Of a stretch of 64,000 nt of DNA, positions 51,901 to 59,783 are shown one piece after another (position 1 is the stretch's first letter; each line of letters starts with the position of its first letter). A program made the translations under genes and the position numbers. The notes below the pieces were generated by a model that was not told where the DNA came from, did no database searches, and saw only the letters and a program-made list of their open reading frames with translations. The DNA comes from Symbiodinium natans (lineage: Eukaryota; Sar; Dinophyceae; Suessiales; Symbiodiniaceae): positions 32,501-96,500 of the forward strand of contig CAJNDS010002150.1 in the NCBI GenBank assembly GCA_905221605.1, in the 5' to 3' direction.

Positions 51901-54900
51901 AGACGGAGCGTCGATGCGACCCTTCCAGGAGAGGTACTCCTCTACTCTCTCCATGTGCTCAACTACCGCCAGCTGAGCTTCGTGCGCGCTGTGGTCGCAT
52001 GTCCCGCAGGATCCGCGGCATCTGCCCGCCATACTGTCCCAAGAGCCGTTGCACATTCCGTCGTGGCTGATCGTTGTGCGGAACTTTCCAGAGAGCGCCT
52101 GTGCCAAAGTTACGCTGCTCGCCACAGACCTGTGTCGGCCCTGGGTGCAAATGCAAATGCAGATAATCTGCTCCAAAGACGCGGGTGCCTCGCGAACAGC
52201 CTGGTGCACGTAGAAGATCATGTCTCTGAACTCAGGATTCTCCCATTGATTGGTCAGGTTTCCAGGGTGCGAGCCAATATGCCCCTTCAGCCAGGACAAC
52301 GAACCCGACTGAATCTCGGGGTTAGAAAAATCCAGACAATTGCAGATCAAGATCGCAGTGCTCCCAGTCAAGGGCCCGTGCAGGGCCTCGGCCAATGCCT
52401 TCGCAGACTCCTGCCCAGGGCTGTAGATATAAGATGAGGCCTCGCGGCGCCATCGAGTCCCCGTAGAGACAATGTGGACACTCGGCATCTGCTTGCTAGA
52501 CCGAGGATCACTGCTTGCCACGTTGGCCTGAATGTTACCCTGGTGGTTTCCACCCGAATCTGTGACTGAGGTGTGTGCGCCTTTGTCCTTAATCCTTTGA
52601 GGATGCTGCTTACGCTCATCGGGATGCTTCTGGGGATCTGTGTCCTGCTTCTGGGAATCTGTGTCCTGCTTCTGGGAATCTGTGTTCTGCTTCTGGGAAT
52701 CTGTGTCCTGCTTCTGGGAATCTGTGTTCTGCTTCTGGGAATCTGTGTTCTGCTTCTGGGAATCTGTGTCCTGCTTCTGGGAATCTGTGTTCTGCTTCTG
52801 GGGATCTAAGTCCTTGGATGTCAAACCTTCGTGCCCTTCACCCTTACGAATCTTCCTCTCCAACGGCGCTCTGTAAGGTCGAAGCGGACGAGGTATTCGA
52901 TCCAGAAGGCGGATACCGGAGGAGAGGTTCACTGCAAGCAAATTGCTCCCTTTAACCCTGAACAGGGGCAACCTCCACAGTTCTCCATTGTTCCTCTGTA
53001 TCAAGCAGGTGAACGACTTCATGTCCTTCAACAAACCCAGGGTGCTCTGCGCGAATAAGGATAGAAGTAGGGGCGTTTCGCTCCCAGAGGTCACGTGGCA
53101 ATCAAGGATACCGGGGACTAGCGGGTCCTTACCATCCTCCTTCTCACCCTGATACTCGCATTGAATGCAGAAGCACAGACGTCGATCGCCCAAGGTCTTA
53201 GTCATCCCACCAAGTCCTCTGAACTGAATGCCTTCTTGGCTCAACCAGGGGAATTCGAAACCCAGTTTGGCCAGTTTCATCTGGGCGTTGTCACACCATC
53301 TCTCCCCGCAAACTGAGCTATTCGCACCATCATCCAAGACACCCCAAATATCCTCATGATCGTAAATATCCACTTCCGCAAGGGTCAACGGAACCACCGA
53401 GGATAGGGAGTTGGTCTTCATGGACATGTACGCTGCGCTTTCCCCATCTGTCCTTCTCCGGTCTTGCGATCCGGAGCCAGCTGCCCGTTGCGGTGCAGCT
53501 CTCGACATCTCGCCAGGCGACGCTCTGACGGATGACGGAGATTCCTGAGATACCACTGCTGCTTCCACGATATCATTGAGGATCTCATGTAAGTCCTTCG
53601 GGGAAATCCTTGGGTCGTCAATACCCTCGACATTCTGGGCCACTAGACAATCTTCAACTTGGGACCTGAACTCATCCAACAATGTCATGGTCTGCGTTGC
53701 ATCCAGGCTTGCCTCATCGAGCACATTCCTAGAGATGTTCGAGATGAGATCAAACGAAGCCGAAGTCGCAGTCTCAAGTTCCTGCGCAGCCTGACGCCTG
53801 ATTCGGGCTTCTGCTTGGGGCATTTCATCTATCACATGACCACAATCCTTACAGAAAGTCTTCATGATGGCCTTGTTCGAGCCCAGTCTACTGGTGTTTG
53901 CATGCCTGCACAATGTGGGGTCCTTCTTCTCGAAGGTCTTCTTCTCCTTAAACACCTTTCCACACACCCTGCAGGTCTTCACTGTCACGTAGGCATTTGT
54001 CCCCACGTACGAAAAGTTGGTGCATGTCTGACAACTCACAGGCAAAGGGGGATTTGGGGGCTTGCTTTTGGCTGTCACATGGGAGGATGCTGCTGGCACC
54101 GCAACACTCTGCTGGGCTTGCGCTCCAGGCATTTGCGGCACCTCATCTAGAGGGATGTCTCGCCTCATTACCTCCATGCTTTCCTCATTCACGATGTAGT
54201 AATTCTGAACCCAATTCAGAAATGCCGCCAAATCCCGAGATCCCGCCGATTTCAAGGAACGTCCCCAGATGACATATGCAGTGTAGCGATGAAGAACCTC
54301 CTCGAAACTAAGCCCACGATGCTGGCCAACAGTGAAGACACGGTCCCCACCGGGAGGCATCGTGTCTCGAGCGGCATTCCTGGCTGTCCTTGAAGCTCGA
54401 GCGCCTTCCCTGCGATAGGCCATGTACGCTTTAGGGCTACCTTCTGAGGGGCCACTGTCAATGTACACACACTCCATGTCATCCTCGCTCTCACTAGTCA
54501 CTGGAACTGCCATGAAAGCTTGCTTTGTTCCCGACTTCGATCCCTTGGAATCTCCCTTGGACTTGCCCTTGCCATCCGAACCGGACTGTGAAGATCGACC
54601 TTTGGGGCATTGAGGATCCCCGCTCCAATGTCCTGTTTGCCCACATCGCAGGCAACGGCTCTTAGCCTTGAGTTCCCTGAGCTTCTCTTTCCTCTCTTCA
54701 ACTGACAATTGCAAGCGACTGCGCACTACCGGAAATCCTTTTCCCTTGCCACCGGATGATCCTTTACCCTTACCTGCCTTGCCCAATGCAACATGAGCCG
54801 CACACTGCAACTGAATCGCTTCGCCCGTGGCCTCGGGAAAGCTCTCGTAGTCGCAGTCCTCCATCGCATTCAAGGCGACGGCAACCTCGCTGTCGGAAAC

Positions 54901-56040
54901 GATCACGTCCTCCTCGGAAGGAGCATATCCTGGTGAACCACCTGGCTGATCAGTCCAAGCGTTCCACCCCACATCTTCGGCATCTTCCTGTGCCTCATCT
55001 TGGTACCACTCATCAGCATAATGATCATCTGCCCTATGTTCTTGCGATACATAGGCTGAATCAATGACATCACTCACATAAGCGGTTGTCACTGACCCTG
55101 GTGAACGGCTCCCAAACTTGCCTGATCCCTTCGACTGCCATCTGCGGGTATCTCTATCGAAACCAGGGCTTCGAAGGGGTGTTGAATCAAGTAGTTTGTT
55201 CCCCCGCAAGTGAATCAACCCATGATGCTCGGTCATGATCTTTGCGTATGTCTCAAAATCATGGGCACCGCCTGAACAAGCCTTCACCATCAACTGCTGA
55301 TCACGTGACAACCCGCTCAACTCGAGCAACAATTCTGCTCTCAAACTATCCGACAGAGATATCCTCGGATCGAGCTGCGTCATCAAGGTCCACCATCTGC
55401 GTCTCCTTCCTATATAGGAAACAACTGATTCCCCGTCCTGACGACTCAAAGGACCTCGAATGGCTTGCCCACTGCGAAACAAGGCCTGGGCCTCCAAAGT
55501 TCCTAGCGGGAAGACCATTGCCTTGATCTCGGAGATCAGGGTCCTTAGCCCACCGGGTCCTGACAGGGTCGCGATTCCAATGTCCTTAGCCTTCTGGAAG
55601 GCGTCTCCTCTGAGACCCTCCATGACGCGAAGAACAGTGTCCACAGCCCCATCATCCCCGTCTGAGCTGCTCTCGTGCGCAACCACACTGGCCGCTGGCG
55701 AGTCAGGGACAGGAATGGTGGGTCTCCCTGACGCAGCTGCCGGTCTCCCGGCTACACCACCTTCGGCTGGAGCACTCGCTTCCGCCTGAGGTGTTCTCTC
55801 CTCTCTTCCTTGCTCAGGACCGCCTGACGAAAACGAAGTGTCTTTCTTCTCTCTCTTCTCCTTCTTCTTTCGGCGCTTCTCCTGCTGCTCATGCGCCGCA
55901 ATGCGTAGCTCGGTTCTGAACTCCCATTCATGGTAGTCAGCAGGGTTTCCGTCGAAAATGAACACTCCATTCTTTGTGACACTGGGCGTTGAAGAATACG
56001 CTTTGTTTCGGAATCTGAGGCCTGCAACTGTCATGCCCAA
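45925..56040 (-). CDS. Copia-type Gag-Pol polyprotein with RapZ-like and 2OG-Fe(II) oxygenase-like domains
   Basis: One 3371-codon frame without interruption (the first codon is TTG; the first ATG is at 56034). Visible order: gag region; CCHC knuckle C463-x2-C-x4-H-x6-C478; a Cys-rich part near 670-760; aspartic protease D903-D904-G-A-N; a 7-residue D-T-D-S-Q-K-Q repeat near 1078-1135; a RapZ-C-like domain, about 1183-1330, with C-T-Q-G-R-H-R-S at 1298-1305; an Arg/Ser-rich stretch; the integrase zinc site H-x3-H...C-x2-C (about 1990-2025) and D, D, E core (near 2049, 2122, 2155); a 2OG-Fe(II) oxygenase-like domain (about 2500-2625: H2543-x-D2545, H2601, R2610); reverse transcriptase with G-D-I near 2923 and H-V-D-D ending at D3016-D3017; RNase H, S-D-A-S near 3172. 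Integrase before RT marks the copia order. The length is about twice that of a typical copia protein. Confidence 0.9.
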   Translation of the reverse strand: MGMTVAGLRFRNKAYSSTPSVTKNGVFIFDGNPADYHEWEFRTELRIAAHEQQEKRRKKKEKREKKDTSFSSGGPEQGREERTPQAEASAPAEGGVAGRPAAASGRPTIPVPDSPAASVVAHESSSDGDDGAVDTVLRVMEGLRGDAFQKAKDIGIATLSGPGGLRTLISEIKAMVFPLGTLEAQALFRSGQAIRGPLSRQDGESVVSYIGRRRRWWTLMTQLDPRISLSDSLRAELLLELSGLSRDQQLMVKACSGGAHDFETYAKIMTEHHGLIHLRGNKLLDSTPLRSPGFDRDTRRWQSKGSGKFGSRSPGSVTTAYVSDVIDSAYVSQEHRADDHYADEWYQDEAQEDAEDVGWNAWTDQPGGSPGYAPSEEDVIVSDSEVAVALNAMEDCDYESFPEATGEAIQLQCAAHVALGKAGKGKGSSGGKGKGFPVVRSRLQLSVEERKEKLRELKAKSRCLRCGQTGHWSGDPQCPKGRSSQSGSDGKGKSKGDSKGSKSGTKQAFMAVPVTSESEDDMECVYIDSGPSEGSPKAYMAYRREGARASRTARNAARDTMPPGGDRVFTVGQHRGLSFEEVLHRYTAYVIWGRSLKSAGSRDLAAFLNWVQNYYIVNEESMEVMRRDIPLDEVPQMPGAQAQQSVAVPAASSHVTAKSKPPNPPLPVSCQTCTNFSYVGTNAYVTVKTCRVCGKVFKEKKTFEKKDPTLCRHANTSRLGSNKAIMKTFCKDCGHVIDEMPQAEARIRRQAAQELETATSASFDLISNISRNVLDEASLDATQTMTLLDEFRSQVEDCLVAQNVEGIDDPRISPKDLHEILNDIVEAAVVSQESPSSVRASPGEMSRAAPQRAAGSGSQDRRRTDGESAAYMSMKTNSLSSVVPLTLAEVDIYDHEDIWGVLDDGANSSVCGERWCDNAQMKLAKLGFEFPWLSQEGIQFRGLGGMTKTLGDRRLCFCIQCEYQGEKEDGKDPLVPGILDCHVTSGSETPLLLSLFAQSTLGLLKDMKSFTCLIQRNNGELWRLPLFRVKGSNLLAVNLSSGIRLLDRIPRPLRPYRAPLERKIRKGEGHEGLTSKDLDPQKQNTDSQKQDTDSQKQNTDSQKQNTDSQKQDTDSQKQNTDSQKQDTDSQKQDTDPQKHPDERKQHPQRIKDKGAHTSVTDSGGNHQGNIQANVASSDPRSSKQMPSVHIVSTGTRWRREASSYIYSPGQESAKALAEALHGPLTGSTAILICNCLDFSNPEIQSGSLSWLKGHIGSHPGNLTNQWENPEFRDMIFYVHQAVREAPASLEQIICICICTQGRHRSVASSVTLAQALSGKFRTTISHDGMCNGSWDSMAGRCRGSCGTCDHSAHEAQLAVVEHMERVEEYLSWKGRIDAPSCIRHFEIAARPSLGAGPKSKPMPRPGAGRPRPSASSAAGTVDLTEAEEEPSSSRRPARRFSLETRDERGVSVLEAQNKALMQRVESLGREVGTLRNELRRRSRSRRRSRSRRRSRSRGRDRRTRSRSPIARAEERAPSRHTFAIRTMPTRGASGNAAIATGGRVLDTDSWHEIPYEDLLLDKRPEPGCDWRAITPYDCWPPGMLDQLRRLATENMQPCGGRHLKRAKAATWIGPGVGNDFRENARVGFKLIAYDEVGQRPSKSALDPRFPAGWWEAGWAYLPRTGWRWIGYAHAGSTRLTTGIAGDAEFVLVAQFPYEAEKRAYVTTRIMTREQMGVFNRELRTLEEMDTFTAMVAGVQTQREDSTSLIKAPKCTFLIHDNAPVDLPGISEHSAKDFKWNRFTHEVNEFRPGLVLYKSGDPNSNLCINLFCEADASDINVCVLAPLGKLSADDIGAEVVETAGDACIACVGPLASRIVESLSSWCEGTGYTPKAFCDMNGSSFFNAIMSIGEEAYLDAMSTAYVAGAGVDTDAEGLGASDEELGGDGDVAPHDPEQQHPDPENQEPELSPADRERVWLESLPLPGTPQTEAKRREAWRRLPQRVRVALRRLHRSFNHPTPRTLQAILRAGGAAKEFIEAAKLIKCESCERTSPKPRSHPVGVGHGNYVFGDTVGVDVLETTDSNRRRYQCFNVVDLATGFQQIELLREVTKDSQGPPPSEMCLEAFQRWITWAGLPRTVMLDRGTHNRGAFVSYLTEKGVDIRFAATESPHMLGKTERHGGLAKAVIRKTVAGVSTVGPEAMRSVIQEVVAVKNMSMNVSGFSPSQWVLGRNPREPGTLTDEDTWNDIGAMEGKFSGAEAFALRQKSRIEAKKAMVKLDTSRRIQKALTKNAVPIKEEYNTGDYVVYRRDAQAGGTKWSTTSRVIGRESAEAIWVVNGGVPVLCSTHSLRPASEEEVLAHCLLNGIPVLPETLTEGPKKRKKGYVDAREEEEKPERKSSKPSASARKRKQEEIEPPEAPSSSSSSSSSSDEEDQRPSRDVQASQVVVDVLQENEADVVQGTMNIIDSEQDAMDALEAGDFRPATCLRLLNEAPLVRKGKRGAVRDGRAYSFGVYAHGGFTGVTESTKRHPNLVSYLNGYMKAKGASGMWSSLQIGRDLKALPHKDSNNLKGSMNQITTLGNHAGGQLWLQNQDGDVMMNGVPGRVLECHNRIASFDPNEVHATLPFDGERWSISAFTSRGIMNLGDRERDMLRELGFGIENDCVPVSCLGSVEEPPNDVKKEETSRESPERMADLMGVCGDEDHWKVGRNVCFRVHVKPRRLMFDPKENDFPGDLGKIGYSRETHRYFEDGANDVVHDEWGMIQEANGATNLAWTGFSLFRVRSESPVDLSSLPEVKMDDPEFRAFMAERFGMEVEAQAGKKPRKINVFKCEDHVKEGIKGSRRDEWNKYQKYNAAIPIRGEMLRQLLDEGHKPIPSQWIDVDKHEHQKGSADYSPKYRSRLVACGHLEAVGRDELRCDSPTADSEVHCLIASYAASRCLKLYCGDISSAYFQSSPLERVLLMRQPTGGLPDVPEDAMLLCRLPIYGTIDAGRGFYNRLSSEAKTEGLTVSKIAPGLYYLLGTDNLPAIILATHVDDLLWCATPEGSDTMERILAKFDVGKIEHSDFRFCGRRFRQGEDYSVRIDAEDNTRQIRKIVIPAGRKASDHATEAEVTSLRSVVGSLAWVARFARPDLCYKVNCLQRACSTATVADLKEANRVVELAQADQGRSLYYPAGALNWSDLCIVTFSDASFAQEPGFRSQQGRLHYLTAESASDGNDHVAHVLSFGSTTIKRVCRSTLASETFAMQTAVENGDRLRAIICELRGQLPSLKGWLEETQRQMKHLWVTDCRSLSDHLNSQQVNKVSDKRLMIELTAMRQQLWDGETATWQLYSPHGDRLRWTDTATQIADALTKSMKPHQLFRLMEEASVQLSDPDRKLTKSEIQKMTTNE
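52630..52810 (-). repeat. 21-bp in-frame repeat within the polyprotein
   Basis: Eight or nine units of (G)GAATCTGTGT(C/T)CTGCTTCTG encode D-T-D-S-Q-K-Q. Unlike the surrounding sequence it is low in complexity, probably a flexible spacer between protease and RapZ-like domain. Confidence 0.9.
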
Positions 56041-56203
56041 ACTCCTTCGTCAGATCCAGTCACTGAACAAACCAACTGCTTTGCTGTTCTGCGGAAAAAC
56101 GTTGCCCCGATCTTACGATTCGAGGACTTCTCTTCTCACACTCCTCTCAAACACAACCAGTCCAAAGGCCAGCTGGAACTACCCCCTGCACAATGAGGGG
56201 AGC

Positions 56204-56217
56204 AGCTCCGCTACCAG
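56204..56217 (-). promoter_or_regulatory. Primer-binding site, initiator-Met-tRNA-like
   Basis: One base inside the 5' LTR the minus strand reads TGGTAGCGGAGC, complementary to a tRNA 3' end GCTCCGCTACCA. This closely resembles the initiator-Met tRNA primer sites used by copia/Ty1 elements. Confidence 0.75.
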
Positions 56218-56393
56218 TTAGCGTTCACTCGCGCTTCGGACTCTACCTTTTCTGCCACAGCTCAAGGGCCCTTCGAGAGGTAACAGCAACAGCAAACAAA
56301 ATGTACAACATGCAAACTGCTGCTGCTCTCAGAACTACACATGAAAAGGCACGCACTCAAGCTATACATGCAAGAATCGAGGTGATATTCACA
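56218..56393 (-). mobile_element. 5' LTR of copia-type retrotransposon (176 bp)
   Basis: Identical to the 3' LTR at 45584-45759. Zero visible differences imply a recent insertion. It is followed on its outer side by CCCTAAA units (56394-56424), the insertion target. Transcription would start within this LTR, on the minus strand. Confidence 0.9.
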
Positions 56394-56469
56394 AACCCTA
56401 AACCCTAAACCCTAAACCCTAAACCACGCACTCGAACCTGAACCCTGAATCCAAAGGCTAGCACGAGCC

Positions 56470-56547
56470 GCGGCGCTTTGGGTTAGTGAGCACTGCCCTC
56501 GCGATGGAGAGCCTCTGCTTTTGGCCTGGACCAAGACGCTTTTTGAA
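56470..56547 (-). CDS. ABC transporter exon with variant signature motif
   Basis: Reads F-K-K-R-L-G-P-G-Q-K-Q-R-L-S-I-A-R-A-V-L then T-N-P-K, aligning with L-S-G-G-Q-K-Q-R-x-x-I-A-R-A of ABC ATPases. Here the core is L-G-P-G-Q in place of L-S-G-G-Q: the Ser that contacts ATP in the partner site is Gly and the next residue is Pro. It is the last exon before the retrotransposon insertion. Confidence 0.75.
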
Positions 56548-56821
56548 ACTCTCAACTCAACCCAGCCAGCGCTTTTGTTCATCAGAAGGGCGAAACAGCC
56601 AACACTGCCCCAAATTTCTGGTAGCAAGCGCATCCCGATAGCTCTCTTGTTGCCCAAAAGACAGAATTGAGACACACTCTGTCTTCACCCTTGTCCCCGT
56701 CATCCCTGTCTCACTCCGAGGGACCCCCAGAAAGCTCGGAGGCCGGGGTGGCCACACCTTGCGGCTTCTTCATGACGTCCTGGGGAGTGGGGAGGGCCGC
56801 CCCTTGGACTCGAAAGGGTTT

Positions 56822-56850
56822 TGGGTTTCGGGTTTAGGGTTTAGGGTTGT
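56822..56850. repeat. Short TTTAGGG array in ABC-gene intron
   Basis: Three or four TTTAGGG-like units between two ABC exons. 56548-56821 is otherwise without a gene. Confidence 0.85.
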
Positions 56851-56867
56851 TTCGGGTATTGGAAGCT

Positions 56868-56965
56868 TCCAAGCGTCGTCGTAAAGGTCTGCCTCGCGCA
56901 TGGCCCTCAGCACATCCTCCTCGGACGCATCAGGAACACCGTAGCGGATGTTCTCCAGAACCTTC
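56868..56965 (-). CDS. ABC transporter exon after the Q-loop
   Basis: After CATCGAAG the frame reads V-L-E-N-I-R-Y-G-V-P-D-A-S-E-E-D-V-L-R-A then M-R-E-A-D-L-Y-D-D-A. This is the E-N-I-R-Y-G-x-P-D-A-S segment that follows the Q-loop in ABCB-type nucleotide-binding domains. Its acceptor AG is clear; the donor lies around K-L-P. Confidence 0.8.
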
Positions 56966-57104
56966 GATGTGGAGGGCGCGGAGCCCAGAGACCAACCCAC
57001 TACTCAGCAGCCTTTTCTGCAACTGCGCCAGCACACAAGCAGCCCTCTTGTGGCTACATGCCGCACATGCCCCTACACCCAGAGGTCTGCCAAGAGGCAG
57101 AGCC

Positions 57105-58262
57105 CTTGAAGACGCACTGGTCCTGCGACACCCAGGCAATGGCCCGATAGAGCGCCTGCGGATTCCATTCTGCCAGGCTCACCCCATCGATCTCCAGGGA
57201 TCCCAGTTGCGGGTCGTAGAAACGCAGGAACAAGTTGAAGAGGGTCGACTTCCCGCATCCGGACGGCCCGACGAGCCCCACCATGGACCCCTCCGGAATG
57301 GTAAAGTCCAACTCCTTCAGCACCGCCCCCTCAGCATCCTCCGTATAGGAGAAGGACATGCTCGAGGCCCGGATGTGGCCCTTAATCTCACTGGGCGCGG
57401 GGTTGTGCTTGGAGGTGTCCTCGAAAGGGATGTCCGGCGGCCGCTCGAGGGCCTCGAGCACGGCCTCCGCATCCTCCGTGAAGGTCATCTTCGTCTGCAG
57501 CCGGCGCTTGAGCCGGTACAGGGGCCAGGTCGACTTGAAGACATTGCTCACGGTCTCTCTGACTTCGTCGGCCCCTATGTACTTCAGGTTCACCAGGGTT
57601 CCACCATACATGTAGGCGACCTGAAAGGCAAACTCACCTGTGAGCCAAGACCCAAGCTCCGTCACAAAGCCGACATAGTTGCTGATCTTGACCATCAGCT
57701 TCTGACGGATGCTTTTGAGAAAGGCCTGCTTCTCTCGGCCCTCACGCCCAAATGCCCTTACAATGCGAAAGTTCTGCAGCACTTCCAGGGCATTCTCCTT
57801 GATGTCTTCGGTCACTGAATCATGGTCCTGCGCCACCTGCTGCATGGCATCAAAGATGCCAAATCCCATGTTCTGAAAAGCGAATATTCCAAAGCCAAAA
57901 GCACAAAGCCTGGGCTTTCGCAGCCACAGGAATCCAATGTTTGTAATAAGGTTCGACACCATAGTAAGTATTTCCGGAATCTCCCGTGTGAAGACACGCT
58001 GCACATTGTCCGTTCTCTGCATCAGTGTTTTGTAGAGCTCGTCTGCACCTTTCTGTGAGATCCATTTGACGTCTTGTTGGATGAGGCGCTCGAAGAGCTG
58101 TCCACGCAGTCGACATCCTATCTTGTCTCCTGCGCTCTCCATCAACCAGCGGGACCAGTCGAACAACTGATTCACAAGACCCCAGAGGAGCAGGCCCTGG
58201 CCCACGATCCCAAAAAGCTCCGCATTGGTCTTCCCGACATGCTTGCCAGAGCACAGCTGCAT
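57105..58262 (-). CDS. ABC (ABCB-type) transporter, membrane and Walker A exon block
   Basis: The open frame extends to 57054, but homology ends near 57105. It begins with membrane segments (for example E-L-F-G-I-V-G-Q-G-L-L-L-W-G-L), then the cytoplasmic loop pattern R-L-R-G-Q-L-F-E-R-L-I-Q-Q-D-V-K-W and, later, V-L-Q-N-F-R-I-V-R-A-F-G-R-E. The ATPase domain follows: L-V-G-P-S-G-C-G-K-S-T (Walker A, about residue 322) and A-W-V-S-Q-D-Q-C-V-F (Q-loop). In-frame patches near 57880-57930 with GC...CAG ends could be a small intron. Likely an ATP-driven exporter of lipids, metals or drugs; substrate unknown. Confidence 0.8.
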
Positions 58263-58293
58263 GTCATGCGCACACGCCTCATTACTCGAGAAA

Positions 58294-58530
58294 TCAAGAG
58301 CTGCGACCTAGGACTACGTCACTAAGTTTAGATATGTTTGGACTGAGTTCAGAAGTGAAAACAGACGCTGCCAAGAAGAAACCGGATGCACGGTCGACGA
58401 CGATGCTGCCCCCGATGCTGAGCACTGTGCCGACACCGATCCGCAGGAACTCAGGCGCGGCAAAAGCTGCAAAGCCTTGCCCCGCCATAAGTGCAAAAAG
58501 TACAACCATGACAATGGGAAACAGAGCTGG
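58294..58530 (-). CDS. Probable upstream membrane exon of the ABC transporter
   Basis: The minus frame F-P-I-V-M-V-V-L-F-A-L-M-A-G-Q-G-F-A-A-F then A-A-P-E-F-L-R-I-G-V-G-T-V-L-S-I-G-G-S-I-V gives one or two hydrophobic segments. It precedes the main ABC block on the same strand. Splice junctions not identified. Confidence 0.45.
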   Translation of the reverse strand, partial: PALFPIVMVVLFALMAGQGFAAFAAPEFLRIGVGTVLSIGGSIVVDRASGFFLAASVFTSELSPNISKLSDVVLGRSS

Positions 58531-58659
58531 GCCGACCTGATCAGGATCAGCTGGTGACCCCTAAATTGGCCTAAGCCTAAGGGGCTGAGACAATCTGAGA
58601 CACGCCGGAACAGTCGCCAGAAGGAAACGGGCTTCTTGCCTTCCAGCTTGAAGGTGGCA

Positions 58660-59783
58660 ACTTGCTTCCAAGATTTGCAGGTGAAGTCCTCCAGATCTGT
58701 CTCCCAGACAGTGAGCTCCTTGGCGACGAAGGACGCCCCGAGAACTGCGGCGGTCTCCTCGGCAAGCTCCTCACGCGCCTTCGGCGTGCCTTGCAGGTAA
58801 GCCAGGGAGATGTGCGGATGGAACCCGACCTTCTCCGTCTGAGCATCAAGATGGCAGGACTTGCCCCCGAGGAAGACCGGCAGCCATGACTTGGGCACCA
58901 AGGAGGCCGCCAGCGAACGAGCTGCCAGAAGATCCGATGAGCCTTTGACCTCAAGGAACTTGGAGGTTCATGGCACTTAGTAACCAAATATAACTGTATG
59001 CATAACTGTACTTATAACTTACAACCATACTAGGGCACCTAAGGGGCAGTGGGTTATAAGTACAGTTATCATTGGTTAAGAAGTACCATGAACCTCCAGG
59101 TAGATGCTCCGGAAGAAAGAGGACCCCAGGCCCAGGCCCTCGACTTGGATAGGGATCGGGGCCGTCTGGACTGCAAACTTCTTGGCAAAGTCGGTGACAT
59201 CCTTCCAGCTTCTTTTCTTGATGGCACGTGGCAAAAGCAGTCATCCCAGTTTCAAACGTCTGCCCTGATGACTCCAAACAGTCCCAAGCAACGAGGCATT
59301 GCAGGTGCGAGCCACTAGACGTCGTGTCTCACCCCACCCTCCTACAGGCCTTCCCGACGTTTGGATGACCGTTCGGGAAGGGTGGGAGGGGGGGAGTGCG
59401 GGAGGTAATATATGGTAATATGCTGTCCTGCTCCGAGCCCGTGACGGGTCCCAGCAGTGTCAGGTGAGGCTTGAAGGAGGGCCCACCATGCTTGGAGCTC
59501 AAGTCCGCAACTGCCTGCACAAAACTCAGCAAGCAACCTGGTTCTGAAGAGAGAACAACAGAGCATTCAGCCAGATCATGGCTCTGCTCGTCTAAGTCAT
59601 GAGAAGTGGTGCTACACCCCCAGCGACCTTCTCGAGAGCTTGCGCGGCATTCCCAGTTGGGCTCAGCCACAGCCCGTAAGTCTTCTGCTGCTCCCTTTGC
59701 ACCCCATCCACAATGACAGCCTCAATGGCCTTAGGATTCACTGACACTGCTGGAGGGCCGAGCCATGCACAAGTCAGTAGCAA
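58660..59783 (-). CDS. Cyclic-phosphodiesterase-like (2H phosphoesterase) gene, four exons
   Basis: Exon 1 (about 59625-59760) has T-Y-G-L-W-L-S-P-T-G, the usual opening of plant-type cyclic phosphodiesterases. Exon 2 (about 59440-59545) has F-K-P-H-L-T-L-L-G-P-V, the first H-x-T motif. Exon 3 (59094 to about 59218) has K-K-F-A-V-Q-T-A-P-I and S-S-F-F-R-S-I-Y-L-E. Exon 4 (about 58660-58958) has F-H-P-H-I-S-L-A-Y, the second H-x-S motif. Both catalytic His motifs of the 2H superfamily are therefore present. Expected reaction: opening of cyclic phosphate nucleotides such as ADP-ribose 1'',2''-cyclic phosphate from tRNA splicing. The intron between exons 3 and 4 is an inverted-repeat element. 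Confidence 0.75.
58959..59093 (-). mobile_element. Inverted-repeat element that constitutes an intron
   Basis: The intron of 135 bp starts GTTCATGGTACTTC and ends CATGAACCTCCAAG on the minus strand. Its two ends are imperfect inverted repeats of about 37 bp (GGAGGTTCATGG(T/C)ACTT...). The splice donor GT and acceptor AG lie inside the arms, so the whole element is removed by splicing. A relative lies at 31787. Confidence 0.85.
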
